Source: CBDBJQ01 sp965206405 | Lineage (GTDB): Bacteria > Pseudomonadota > Alphaproteobacteria > UBA8366 | DNA: 64,000 nt | Assembly: GCA_965206405.1 (NCBI GenBank) | Contig: CBDBJQ010000006.1 | Span: 1,488,001-1,552,000, forward strand | Direction: 5' to 3' | Shown here: positions 26,718 through 35,728 of the stretch, in pieces | How the letters are laid out: each line of letters starts with the position of its first letter | Numbering within the stretch: position 1 is the first letter of the stretch | Translations under genes and position numbers: made by a program | Notes under the pieces: model-generated | Seen by the model: only the letters and a program-made list of their open reading frames with translations | The model's database searches: none | What the model was told of the DNA's origin: nothing

Positions 26718-27539
26718 TCACTCGCTGTGAAACGTTGTGATCAGGCGGTTGACCTCGTCTGCCCCCTCAAACATCGCCCAGTGCCCAGTATCCTCGATGA
26801 CGTGCAGCGCCAGTTCCGGAAATTTTTCACGGATAAGGACCGCCCGCGCTTCGATCGAGGGCCAGGCCGTCACGTCATCCGCCCCGTAGATCAATTGCAC
26901 CGGCCGACCCGCCTGACCAAGATTGGTGGCGAGACTTGGCTGCATACTGACCTTGCGGCTGTTGAATCGGGTACGCCTGACATTCGCATCCTGCATATCG
27001 AGTACGTCGTCAGTTACCGATTTCGGATGTTTGAGCATCAACGCCAAAAGGTTGTGCCGCAGCGTCTTGCGCCAGAGATCGGGATTTCCGTCGGCCTGCC
27101 GATAGCTCATGGTCTGCAAGGGCGGGCGACCGTCTGAGGAGAAACCACCCGGGCCAATCACCGTGATTCGATCGACCTGGTCGCGAAACCGAGCTGCCAT
27201 GGAGCCGGAGATGGCTGCACCGAAGGAAAAACCAACAAACCCGAAGCGCTCTTCGGATGCAATCACGCGCCGCAGCGATGCCTCATAGACATCGAGATAT
27301 TCATCCGGGCTTAGGCCATAAGGGATTATCTCTGATTCACCGTATCCCGGCGCATCAATCGCACGAACCTCGAAACGCTCCGCGAGCACATCGATATTGC
27401 GGATCCAGTGGGTCCAGGAGCCCATGCCGCCATGCAGCATATACAGCACCGGGCCGGACCCCTTCCGGTGGATATGCAATGCCACGCCGTCTTTCCATTC
27501 GGCATCCTCACTGCCTCCTTGATCTATGGCCTGACCCAT
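26718..27539 (-). CDS. Alpha/beta hydrolase
   Basis: A 273-aa alpha/beta-hydrolase-fold enzyme: oxyanion-hole HGGMGSWTHW, DAPGYGESE, nucleophile elbow GFSFGAA, acid region IYGADDVTAWPS and catalytic His in DTGHWAMFEGAD. It resembles the meta-cleavage hydrolase/esterase group. The ATG at 27539 has GAGGAG 12 nt upstream. It is divergent from the OYE gene with a 182-bp shared spacer. Confidence 0.88.
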   Translation of the reverse strand: MGQAIDQGGSEDAEWKDGVALHIHRKGSGPVLYMLHGGMGSWTHWIRNIDVLAERFEVRAIDAPGYGESEIIPYGLSPDEYLDVYEASLRRVIASEERFGFVGFSFGAAISGSMAARFRDQVDRITVIGPGGFSSDGRPPLQTMSYRQADGNPDLWRKTLRHNLLALMLKHPKSVTDDVLDMQDANVRRTRFNSRKVSMQPSLATNLGQAGRPVQLIYGADDVTAWPSIEARAVLIREKFPELALHVIEDTGHWAMFEGADEVNRLITTFHSE

Positions 27540-27721
27540 TCTGTCCCGTTCTCCTCGCAACCTTATGCTACTCCGCAGTACAATAGGGATTTCACCACAT
27601 ACCAACACAGATTCAATATCCACTTACTGCCACGATCCGCATCCCGCCATATGGCAAAACCCGCCGCTCCAGCGTATAGAGTCCGCCCTTCCTTCTCTCC
27701 AACCGAACCAGATAAATTCCC

Positions 27722-28861
27722 ATGACCAGCCAGCTTTTTTCGCCGCTTTCCCTGCGCGGCCTCACACTCGACAACCGCGTCATCGTTTCGCCGATGTGCC
27801 AGTACAGCGCCAATGATGGCACGCCCGGCGACTGGCATCTGATGCATCTCGGGCAATTCGCCAAATCCGGCGCCGCACTCGTCATCGCCGAAGCCGCCGC
27901 GGTTGAACCGCGGGGCAGGATTTCACCCGGCTGCCTCGGTATTTATTCCGATGAGAACGAAGAGGTGCTGGCCTATGTCGTGGCTTTTTGCCGCAGCGCC
28001 GGCAATGCCAAGCTCGGCATCCAGCTCGCCCATGCCGGGCGCAAGGCCTCGACTCACCGGCCCTGGGAGGGACGCAATCCGCTGGCCGCTGCCGAGGGCG
28101 CATGGGAAACGCTCAGCAGCGCCACCAATCCCCATGACGATGGTTGGCATCGCCCGACCGAAATGACCGAAGCCGATATGGACAGCTTGGAAGCTGCCTT
28201 TGTTGAATCGGTACACCGGGCCGACCGGATAGGTTTCGACATGATCGAGCTGCACAGTGCCCATGGCTATCTACTCCACCAGTTCCTCTCACCCATCGCC
28301 AACACCCGCTCGGACGCCTATGGCGGTAATCTGGAGAACCGCATGCGTTTCCCGCTCAAGGTGTTCGAGGCGATGCGGGCCGCCTGGCCGGAGGAGAAAT
28401 GCCTCGGCGTGCGCATCTCGTCGACAGACTGGGTCGACGGTTCCTGGGACACTGATCAGGCGGTCGTCTATGCCGGAGCGCTCCGAGAGCGCGGTTGCGA
28501 CTATATCTGCACCTCCAGCGGCGGCGTCTCAGAAGAGCAGAAAATCATCCTTGGCGAGGGATACCAGGTCGCCTTTGCCGAACGCATTCGCCACGAAGCC
28601 GAAATCCCGACCATGGCGGTCGGCATGATCTTCGATCCCCTTCATGCCGAGAGTCTGGTCGCTGAGGAAAAAGCCGATATGGTGGCGCTCGCCCGCGGTC
28701 TCCTGTTCGATCCGCACTGGCCAGTACACGCGGCCGCAGCACTCGGAGTTGAGGCAACAAGCCCGCCGCAATATGCGCGGGCGTACAATTTTGATTTCCT
28801 TCGCGACATGGAGGCGGCCCGCCACATGCCCGAACGGAACGACAAACAGGCGGCCAAATAA
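27722..28861 (+). CDS. NADH:flavin oxidoreductase, Old Yellow Enzyme family (YqjM/NamA-like)
   Basis: A 379-aa FMN-dependent ene-reductase. YqjM-type signatures include VIVSPMCQYSANDGTPGDWHLMHLGQFA, with the Cys and Tyr near the flavin, QLAHAGRKAST, DMIELHSAHGYLLHQFLSPIANTR and YGGNLENRMRFPL. It reduces activated C=C bonds with NAD(P)H. It is first of a plus-strand run with a hydrolase and an efflux pump. Confidence 0.93.
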   Translation: MTSQLFSPLSLRGLTLDNRVIVSPMCQYSANDGTPGDWHLMHLGQFAKSGAALVIAEAAAVEPRGRISPGCLGIYSDENEEVLAYVVAFCRSAGNAKLGIQLAHAGRKASTHRPWEGRNPLAAAEGAWETLSSATNPHDDGWHRPTEMTEADMDSLEAAFVESVHRADRIGFDMIELHSAHGYLLHQFLSPIANTRSDAYGGNLENRMRFPLKVFEAMRAAWPEEKCLGVRISSTDWVDGSWDTDQAVVYAGALRERGCDYICTSSGGVSEEQKIILGEGYQVAFAERIRHEAEIPTMAVGMIFDPLHAESLVAEEKADMVALARGLLFDPHWPVHAAAALGVEATSPPQYARAYNFDFLRDMEAARHMPERNDKQAAK

Positions 28862-28903
28862 TCCCGGGGTGATGCGGAGCGCGATCCAAGACGCGGTCCA
28901 ACT

Positions 28904-29686
28904 GTGGCCCGTTTCGTTCTCGTTCACGGCGCCTGTCACGGTGCCTGGTGCTGGCGCGACATCGCTCCCCTTCTGCGCGAGCACGGCCACGAAGTCCTGA
29001 CACCCGACCTGCCCGGTGCCAGACGGGGTCTCGAGCAGGATGCCGCAGTGGGGTCTACGGAGCATTGCCGGAATTCAGCTAACCCCCTGCCCGCCGACCC
29101 TCTTTCTTCCTGCATTAATCATGTCGCAAAGATCATCGACATGAGCGACACGGCGGCTGCGGCTTCAGAGCCGGTCGTTCTGGTCGGCCACAGCATGGCC
29201 GGCGTGGTGATCTCCGGTATCGCCGAGCGCATGCCCGAGCGCATCCGCCTGCTCGTCTATCTCACCGCCTATCTGCCCCGCAACGGTGAGTGTCTTTCGG
29301 ATCTCGTCCAGCGCGACACCGAAAGCCGCGCCAAAGCCGAACGCATACAGAACGGGACTGGCGAGTGTTTCCGGATCAGGGATGATTCCCTGCACGATGC
29401 GTTCTACCAGGATGCGGATGCCGACACTCTCGCTTTTGTGTCGTCGCACCTGGTAGCCGAGCCGACAGCAATGTTCCGCACCCCGGTGGCACTCAGTGCC
29501 GCAGGTTTTGGCTCGGTTTCTCGTGCCTACATCCTCTGTCGTAAAGACCGGGCTGTCACCCCCGCATTTCAGCGGCAGATGCTTGCGGATTCGCCCTGTA
29601 ATCCGGTTCTGGAGATCGACAGTGGGCATTCTCCCTTTTTAACTCAGCCACGAGAACTGACAGCGCTGCTCGCCAGTCTCGTCTGA
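28904..29686 (+). CDS. Alpha/beta hydrolase (esterase/hydroxynitrile-lyase-like)
   Basis: A 260-aa hydrolase with FVLVHGACHGAWCWRD at the N-terminus, nucleophile elbow GHSMAG and catalytic His in DSGHSPFLTQP, features of the plant-type methylesterase/HNL subgroup. A segment after TPDLPG (about residues 44-72) is longer than usual and polar. The start is GTG at 28904 with no clear ribosome site and no better in-frame ATG, so the start is uncertain. It is 42 bp after the OYE gene and probably co-transcribed. Confidence 0.82.
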   Translation: MARFVLVHGACHGAWCWRDIAPLLREHGHEVLTPDLPGARRGLEQDAAVGSTEHCRNSANPLPADPLSSCINHVAKIIDMSDTAAAASEPVVLVGHSMAGVVISGIAERMPERIRLLVYLTAYLPRNGECLSDLVQRDTESRAKAERIQNGTGECFRIRDDSLHDAFYQDADADTLAFVSSHLVAEPTAMFRTPVALSAAGFGSVSRAYILCRKDRAVTPAFQRQMLADSPCNPVLEIDSGHSPFLTQPRELTALLASLV

Positions 29687-29708
29687 AGAGCGGGCGAGAA
29701 ACTTAAGC

Positions 29709-31292
29709 ATGGCCTCCACCGCCGACAGTATCCCGGACCTGTTCGAGCGCTACGGTCCAGCATACAAGTGGTGCGCCACCATCACCTCGGTGCTTGGCGG
29801 GATGACCGTCATCCTCGCCAGTTCTACCGTCAATGTCGCCTTCCCCGACATCATGGGCGCCTTCGGTATCGCCCGTGACCAGGCACAGCTGATGTCCACG
29901 GGGTATTTCGGCGCGATGACGATCGGCATGCTGATCAACCCCTGGCTGGTCAACAATTTCGGCGAGCGCTTCACCTTTCTTGTCGCCCTCGCCCTGTTCC
30001 TGACGGGCTCGGCCATGAGCGGCCTCGCTGCAAACGCCGAGATTCTGACCATCGGACGCGTCATGCAGGGTACCGCCGCCGGCGCCGTCCAGCCGTTGGC
30101 CATGGCGATTACCTTCAGCGTCTGGCCTGCAGACCGCAAAGGCCTCTCCATGGGCATGTTTTCCATGGGTATGGTGCTCGCACCGACGATGGGCCCGACC
30201 ATGGGCGGATTCGCAATCGAATTTTTCAACTGGCGCTATGTGTTCCTGCTGACTCTGCCGACGGCCGGCCTTGCCTTTGTAATGGGCATCCTATTCATGC
30301 CCAGCCGACGCTGGCCGGGGCGCATCCCGGTTTTTGATTTCACCGGACTGGGGCTGAGCACGACCGCGCTTGCAGCAGCCCTGCTCTCCTTCAGTTATGG
30401 CCAGCGTCTGGGCTGGGAATCAACCTCAATCCTGTCCGGCTTTCTGCTCGCCTCGATTTGCGCCGCCGCCTTCGTTTTTCAGCAACTGCACAGTCCGCAC
30501 CCGCTCGTCGACATGCGCCTGTTCGCCAATGCGCGCTATTCAGCAGCAACCCTGATCGCTTTCTTCACCGGTTGCGCCTTTCTGTCCTCTACCTTCCTGC
30601 TTCCGCTCTTCGTCCAACAGATCCAAGGCTATTCCCCGCTCCACGCCGGGCTTTTGATGATCCCTGGCGGCCTCTCGCTCCTGATCTGGTTTCCGATCTC
30701 GGGACGGCTTACGGACGCGGTACCCGCCCATTACCTGATCTATGTCGGCCTGATCTCCTTCGGCGCCGCCTTCGTATTGCTGTCCGGCGCCGACACTGCC
30801 ACCTCGTTCTGGAGCCTTGTCTTTTACACCATCCTCATCCGCATCGGCACCGCCTTCATCCGGCCCGTCACCAACACGGAGGCACTGAAATCGCTGCCGG
30901 AACATCTGGTTTACCACGCCTCCGGTACCCTCAATTTCATACGGATGCTCGGCGCCGCGCTTGGCACCAATATCCTGGTCGTTTTTCTCGAGCTTCGCGT
31001 ACCCTTTCACGGAAACGCACTGATCGGCACCCAGGTTGCAGAGGACCAGGCCAGCGGAGCATTTCTCTCCGGAATCTCGCGCCTGCTTTCGCGCGGCGGT
31101 CTTGATCCCTGGACGCAAGAATCGGGCGCCCTGCACTATCTCGGCGATGTCATCATGAAACAGGCCAATATGTTCGGCTTCCAGGATACTTTCCTGGTGC
31201 TTGGGCTGTTCGCCTTTTGCGGGCTGGTACCAGCGCTGTACATGGCCCTGCTCGAACGCCGCCGGCGCCGGCAGCCGGCAGATGCCGAATGA
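29709..31292 (+). CDS. MFS drug-efflux transporter, DHA2 (EmrB/QacA) type
   Basis: A 527-aa inner-membrane protein with about 14 hydrophobic helices. DHA2 signatures: ASSTVNVAFPDI in the first helix, GRVMQGTAAGAVQPLAM, and the motif C-like GMVLAPTMGPTMGGFAIEFFNWRYVF. It probably exports toxic organics or pathway intermediates. It begins 22 bp after the hydrolase gene. No EmrA-type membrane fusion gene is adjacent. Confidence 0.92.
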   Translation: MASTADSIPDLFERYGPAYKWCATITSVLGGMTVILASSTVNVAFPDIMGAFGIARDQAQLMSTGYFGAMTIGMLINPWLVNNFGERFTFLVALALFLTGSAMSGLAANAEILTIGRVMQGTAAGAVQPLAMAITFSVWPADRKGLSMGMFSMGMVLAPTMGPTMGGFAIEFFNWRYVFLLTLPTAGLAFVMGILFMPSRRWPGRIPVFDFTGLGLSTTALAAALLSFSYGQRLGWESTSILSGFLLASICAAAFVFQQLHSPHPLVDMRLFANARYSAATLIAFFTGCAFLSSTFLLPLFVQQIQGYSPLHAGLLMIPGGLSLLIWFPISGRLTDAVPAHYLIYVGLISFGAAFVLLSGADTATSFWSLVFYTILIRIGTAFIRPVTNTEALKSLPEHLVYHASGTLNFIRMLGAALGTNILVVFLELRVPFHGNALIGTQVAEDQASGAFLSGISRLLSRGGLDPWTQESGALHYLGDVIMKQANMFGFQDTFLVLGLFAFCGLVPALYMALLERRRRRQPADAE

Positions 31293-31413
31293 AGCCCGCG
31301 ATGGCTGGAACCGGTTCCTGCCACGGGCTAGATTAATCAGTAGGAGCTCCCGCATAGCGGGGGATGACGGGCGCATGACAGACAAAGAACAGACAGACGG
31401 CGGGGAGCAGGTC

Positions 31414-32550
31414 ATGGAACTGACCCAGGAACAAACGATGATCCGTGACATGGCGCGGGATTTCGCCACAACCGAGATTGCGCCCAACGCCGAGGAATGG
31501 GAAAGCGCCGGCACAGTGCCACGCGACGTGCTCGAGAAAATGGGCCAACTCGGCCTGCTCGGCGTCGTTATCCCCGAGGAATACGGTGGTGCCGGCAGCG
31601 ACTTCATCAGCTATACGCTCGCGCTCCAGGAGATCGCGGCCGGCGATGCGGCAACCTCCCTGTTCATGAGCCTCAACAACTCACCGAACGGTCTTGCCTT
31701 ACTTAAATACGGCTCAGAGAACCAGAAGGACCGTTTCCTTCGGCCGATGGCGGCCGGCAAAATGCTGTCCGCTTTCTGCCTGACCGAACCCCATGCCGGA
31801 TCGGATGCATCCAACCTAAAAACCACGGCGCGTAAGGTCGGAAACCGCTACGTGGTCAACGGCCACAAGCAATTTATTTCCTCCGGGGCCACCGCTGACA
31901 TCGCCATCCTGTTTGCATCCACAGACCCGGAAGCCGGCAAAAAAGGCATCAGCGCCTTTATCACCCCGACCGATGCGGTCGGCTACACCGTGCTGGCCAG
32001 AGAGAGCAAGCTCGGGCAGAAAGCCAACGATCTGTGCCAGATTGCGTTCGAGGATCTTGAACTCACCCCCGACATGATGCTCGGTGAGGAGGGCGAAGGG
32101 TACCGGATCGCGCTTGCCAACCTGACCTCCGGTCGCATCGGCGTTGCCGCCCAGTCTATCGGTATCGCCCGGGCGGCCTTTGCCTGCGCTCGCAACTATG
32201 CGCTCGAACGCGAAAGCTTTGGCAAGAGGATCATCGAGCACCAGGCGGTCGGCCACCGGCTCGCCGATATGGCAACATCAATCGAGGCGGCCCATCACCT
32301 GGCGATGCATGCGGCCGGAGAATTCGATGGCGGGGCACCGGCGATCACCGAGGCCAGCATGGCCAAGCTGTTCGCCTCGGAAATGGCCGAAAAGGTCTGC
32401 TCGGATGCGGTTCAGACCCTGGGCGGTTATGGCTATGTCGCCGGATTCCCCGCCGAGCGCTATTACCGCGACGTCCGAGTATGCAAGATTTACGAGGGTA
32501 CTTCGGACGTTCAGCGCATGCTGATCACCCGGTCCCTGGCCACAGACTGA
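31414..32550 (+). CDS. Acyl-CoA dehydrogenase
   Basis: A 378-aa FAD-dependent dehydrogenase, normal family length. Features: AFCLTEPHAGSDASNLKTTA, VVNGHKQFISSG, SGRIGVAAQSIGIARAAF, ALERESFGKRIIEHQAV, the QTLGGYGYVAGFPAERYYRD signature, and the catalytic Glu in KIYEGTSDVQ. It oxidises acyl-CoA to enoyl-CoA and passes electrons to ETF. The ATG at 31414 has GGGGAG at 8 nt; an in-frame ATG at 31375 is less likely. Confidence 0.94.
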   Translation: MELTQEQTMIRDMARDFATTEIAPNAEEWESAGTVPRDVLEKMGQLGLLGVVIPEEYGGAGSDFISYTLALQEIAAGDAATSLFMSLNNSPNGLALLKYGSENQKDRFLRPMAAGKMLSAFCLTEPHAGSDASNLKTTARKVGNRYVVNGHKQFISSGATADIAILFASTDPEAGKKGISAFITPTDAVGYTVLARESKLGQKANDLCQIAFEDLELTPDMMLGEEGEGYRIALANLTSGRIGVAAQSIGIARAAFACARNYALERESFGKRIIEHQAVGHRLADMATSIEAAHHLAMHAAGEFDGGAPAITEASMAKLFASEMAEKVCSDAVQTLGGYGYVAGFPAERYYRDVRVCKIYEGTSDVQRMLITRSLATD

Positions 32551-32566
32551 GCAAAAGCCCAGCGGC

Positions 32567-33040
32567 TCAATTATCAGGCGCGTGACCTGCAGCTTCCGGC
32601 CGGGCCACGAGTTCACGTCCCTGCTTGGCGAAGATCTTCTGCATCCGTTCCGCCGGATACCCCATCATCTCGAGGCCGGTGGCAGTATTCGCGACCTCAG
32701 AATAGTGCTTGATCAGTCCGTTTTCGAGATCCACAACGCCCACACCTTCGAACATTGCGCGCTTGCCGCGGGCGTCGTCTCGGGTCGATTCATAGCTGAA
32801 GACATAACGCACATAGCCGTGCTTTCCATTGTCAATCGGATCATGAAGATCCCATCGGAAATCTTTGGCATCACGGTGAAAATAACCCTCGACCATCTCC
32901 TTGATTCGGGCATGCCCCTGGAAGGCGCCGTAAAAGACATCGTGATAGATCCCGTCCTCGCAGAAGCACGAGGCAACGCCATCACCATCGCCTGCGCAGA
33001 CCGCCGAGGTCATCTTCTTCATCAACGCACCGAATTCCAT
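32567..33040 (-). CDS. SnoaL-like / NTF2-fold protein
   Basis: A 157-aa small alpha+beta barrel protein of the SnoaL-like polyketide-cyclase group: MKKMTSAVCAGDGDGVASCFCEDGIYHDVFYG, GHARIKEMVEGYFHRD and FEGVGVVDLENGLIKHYSEV. Such proteins bind small hydrophobic ligands or catalyse simple isomerisations; no active residues can be assigned. AGGAGG lies 7 nt before the ATG inside a 14-bp tandem repeat. Confidence 0.82.
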   Translation of the reverse strand: MEFGALMKKMTSAVCAGDGDGVASCFCEDGIYHDVFYGAFQGHARIKEMVEGYFHRDAKDFRWDLHDPIDNGKHGYVRYVFSYESTRDDARGKRAMFEGVGVVDLENGLIKHYSEVANTATGLEMMGYPAERMQKIFAKQGRELVARPEAAGHAPDN

Positions 33041-33042
33041 AA

Positions 33043-33084
33043 ATCGCCTCCTTGGGATCGCCTCCTTGGGATCGCCTCCCTGTC
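33043..33084 (-). repeat. 14-bp tandem repeat carrying the Shine-Dalgarno site
   Basis: atcgcctccttggg at 33043-33056 and 33057-33070 with a degenerate third copy to 33084. On the minus strand each copy presents AAGGAGGCGAT, so the SnoaL-like gene has stacked ribosome-binding sequences. Confidence 0.9.
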
Positions 33085-33204
33085 CTGCCGGGCAGGTTAT
33101 CTGGCAGGTTTGCCCGCTATTCCAAAATCCAATCTAATCGCCGATAAGCAGTCGACAACCGATGCCTCCCGGCCCGTAGAGTGGAGATATGGGGAAACGG
33201 AACG

Positions 33205-34119
33205 ATGGCAAACCTTCTGACTGACGCCGAAATCACCGCCTATCACGAGCGCGGCTATGTGGTCGCACGCGGCGTGATCACCGGCGAAAAGCTCGAGGCC
33301 CTGCGCCGGGAGACTGACACCATTACCGCCTCGGCGGCTGAAATCACCGAGAACGACAATGTCTACGACCTTGAGGACAGCCACAGCCCGGCCGAGCCGC
33401 GCCTGCGCCGGATCAAGGAGCCGTTTTTGCGATTTCCGTTTTTCGATGCGCTCGCCCGCGATCCCGCGATCATCGACATCGTCGCCCAGCTGCTCGGACC
33501 CGATATCCGCCTCTATGGCGGCAAGATGAACATGAAGTCGGCCGGCTACGGCGCGCCCGTCGAATGGCACCAGGACTGGGCCTTCTATCCGCACACCAAT
33601 GACGGCGTGCTCGCAACCGGCCTGCTGCTCGACGACTGCACGCTCGCGAACGGGCCACTGATGGTGATTCCCGGTTCCCACAAGGGACCGGTCCATGACC
33701 ATCATTATGACGGCGCGTTCTGCGGCGCCATCAATCCCGAGACCGCAGATCTGGATACCTCCGTAGCCGAACCTCTGACCGGTGCTGCCGGCGACATGAC
33801 GCTCCATCATGTCCGACTGGTGCACGGATCGCGGCTGAATGCGTCAGGCCGGCAGCGCCGTCTTCTGCTGCACGAATACGCGGCCGCCGACGCCTGGCCG
33901 CTGGTCGGCATGAAGGGGGAGTTCGATCATTTCTACCGGCATATGATGGTTCGCGGTGAGCCAACGAATGTTCCGCACTGCGAGAATCTTCCGGTCCGCC
34001 TGCCGTACCCTCCTGCCCGCAGCCAGGGATCGATCTACGAAAACCAGAAAGGCGCGGGTCGGAAGTATTTCTCGACCTTGGCCGATGAGGCCGAAGCCCA
34101 AAAGCAGGTCGCCGAATAG
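33205..34119 (+). CDS. Phytanoyl-CoA dioxygenase family protein (PhyH, copy 1)
   Basis: A 304-aa Fe(II)/2-oxoglutarate-dependent oxygenase. The iron facial triad is visible as His-x-Asp in EWHQDWAFYPHTND and the distal His in LHHVRLVHGS, with an Arg for 2-oxoglutarate nearby (SGRQRR). FRDMTL-like strand GAAGDMTLHH and IPGSHKGPVHD are typical. The substrate is unknown. The ATG at 33205 follows GGGGAAACGG; a GTG at 33181 is the alternative. Confidence 0.9.
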   Translation: MANLLTDAEITAYHERGYVVARGVITGEKLEALRRETDTITASAAEITENDNVYDLEDSHSPAEPRLRRIKEPFLRFPFFDALARDPAIIDIVAQLLGPDIRLYGGKMNMKSAGYGAPVEWHQDWAFYPHTNDGVLATGLLLDDCTLANGPLMVIPGSHKGPVHDHHYDGAFCGAINPETADLDTSVAEPLTGAAGDMTLHHVRLVHGSRLNASGRQRRLLLHEYAAADAWPLVGMKGEFDHFYRHMMVRGEPTNVPHCENLPVRLPYPPARSQGSIYENQKGAGRKYFSTLADEAEAQKQVAE

Positions 34120-34122
34120 ATT

Positions 34123-34632
34123 TTATTCGCCGATCCAGAGCGACAGGTATTCGGCGTAAACTGCTGGCCGATCTATGCTTTCGACTTCCAGAAGATGGGT
34201 CGTGCGCGTAAGCAAACCCTTGTCCCGCCACTCGGCAGAAGCCAGGCCAATCCGATCGCGAATCCGAAACCCGTCACCGATCACCACCGGTGCTATGAAG
34301 CGGGCCTTCTCAAGGCCGTAGTTCAGCCCGAAAGTCGAATCCACCGGCCGCAGCCCGCAGGCGTCGATGCAGTGCGTCACCATGCTCAGCATCAGGAAGC
34401 CGTGCGCGATCGCACCCCCATAGGGACCTTCAGCCGTCGCGCGAGCCGGATCCGTGTGCATCCAGTGTGTATGCAGGGTGGCCTCCGCGAAACTGTTCAC
34501 CGTCTCCTGGTCGATATCAAACCAGGGGCTGACCGCAAGTTCTTCGCCCACCATTCCCTCGAGATCGGCCAGCCGGAGGCCTTTCAGGGCTGCCGTCTCA
34601 GCGGCCGCTTTCTGCAACACTGCACTTTTCAT
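34123..34632 (-). CDS. MaoC-like (R)-specific enoyl-CoA hydratase family protein
   Basis: A 169-aa hot-dog-fold protein with the MaoC signature: FAEATLHTHWMHTDPARAT...GPYGGAIAHGFLMLSM. The usual catalytic Asp-x4-His region reads ATLHTHWMH, with His in place of the Asp commonly found there, so activity may differ. It is last in a minus-strand gene run and ends 3 bp from the PhyH gene, which converges on it. Confidence 0.87.
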   Translation of the reverse strand: MKSAVLQKAAAETAALKGLRLADLEGMVGEELAVSPWFDIDQETVNSFAEATLHTHWMHTDPARATAEGPYGGAIAHGFLMLSMVTHCIDACGLRPVDSTFGLNYGLEKARFIAPVVIGDGFRIRDRIGLASAEWRDKGLLTRTTHLLEVESIDRPAVYAEYLSLWIGE

Positions 34633-34673
34633 CGATCTTCACCCTGATCTGAACCGCGCTGTCACAGCAGGAT

Positions 34674-34793
34674 CTAGTATGTCGATCCCGGAGGTTCTCC
34701 TGCAACGCAGCTGAATAGGAACAATGCGGTCAACAGGACCGAAAACACCTTGGCATACAGCGCGGGAAGCGTCGTATTCGGGTTGTCTTTCAT
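34674..34793 (-). CDS. Predicted 39-aa lipoprotein
   Basis: ATG at 34793 with GAGGGG 8 nt upstream. The peptide begins MKDNPNTTLPALYAKVF, then a hydrophobic stretch ending in the lipobox LFSC (Cys29), then nine residues (VAGEPPGST-like) to the TAG stop. This is a complete signal-peptide-II layout in a very short gene, so the mature form would be an 11-residue acylated peptide. It lies between the SDR and MaoC genes on the same strand. Its function is unknown. Confidence 0.6.
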   Translation of the reverse strand: MKDNPNTTLPALYAKVFSVLLTALFLFSCVAGEPPGSTY

Positions 34794-34858
34794 AGCAATT
34801 ACCCCTCTTGGATTGTCCTGCAGTTATACCCCAGGAACAGGCAAAGATTACCTCTTCG

Positions 34859-35635
34859 TCAGAACTTGTGATAGCCGCCGTCGATCAGGAAGGTGTCGCC
34901 GGTGTGATAGGCACTGGCATCAGACATGAGATAAACGGCGATGCCGCCGAAATCCTCGGGCTGGCCCCAGCGGCGCATCGGCACCCGGGCCTTCACTGCA
35001 ACGGCAAACTTTTCCCAGTTAAAAGCCGATTCTGTCATCGCGGTCTCGATCCATCCCGGCAGGATGCTGTTGACCGTAATGCCGTGGCGCGCCAGTTCCA
35101 CGGCCATGGCCAGTATCATCGAGATCATGCCACCCTTGGTGGCAGCATAGTGCTCGTTCTGGGCCGCACCGGAGACCGCAGCAAGGCTCGCCGTGCCCAC
35201 CAGCCGGCCGCCATCGCCTCGCTCCACCATGTGCCGGGCCGCCTCGCGAAAGGTAAAGAAAGCACCGTCGAGATTGACGCCGACAATCTGGCGCCATGAT
35301 TCGGTCGTCATCTCAATGAAAGGCGTCAGCGAGCCGCGACCGCTGACACCCGCATTGGCAAAACAGCCATCAACCCGGCCGAGACGCTCCAGGGTTGCAG
35401 CAAAACTCTCCTGCACCGCCGCTTCGTCTGACACATCGCAACGTAGCGCCATTACCTGCGTGCCGTGTTTTTCCAGTTCGGTCAGGGCGGCGGCATTCTT
35501 TTCCTCGTTCGTACCCCAGATGCAGATATTGCCGCCGGCTTCGGCGATTGCATGCGCCATGCCAAGCCCGATGCCGCTGTTGCCGCCGGTGATCAGGGCT
35601 ACCTTGTCCGCAAGATCGAATGCCTTGTACGCCAT
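34859..35635 (-). CDS. Short-chain dehydrogenase/reductase
   Basis: A 258-aa classical SDR: TGGNSGIGLG, ANAGVSG, catalytic YAATKGG and the C-terminal FLIDGGYHKF. NAD(H) or NADP(H) specificity is not clear. AGGAGG lies 9 nt before the ATG at 35635. It follows hyuB by about 90 bp and is probably in the same transcript, oxidising or reducing a hydroxy/keto intermediate. Confidence 0.9.
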   Translation of the reverse strand: MAYKAFDLADKVALITGGNSGIGLGMAHAIAEAGGNICIWGTNEEKNAAALTELEKHGTQVMALRCDVSDEAAVQESFAATLERLGRVDGCFANAGVSGRGSLTPFIEMTTESWRQIVGVNLDGAFFTFREAARHMVERGDGGRLVGTASLAAVSGAAQNEHYAATKGGMISMILAMAVELARHGITVNSILPGWIETAMTESAFNWEKFAVAVKARVPMRRWGQPEDFGGIAVYLMSDASAYHTGDTFLIDGGYHKF

Positions 35636-35728
35636 GCTGAAGCGTCCTCCTGAAAAACTGCGTCTTCCAAAACTATGCCCCTGGTCCCTGTGCACCAAGA
35701 CCTGATGGCATAGCGGCGCCCGTTGCCT

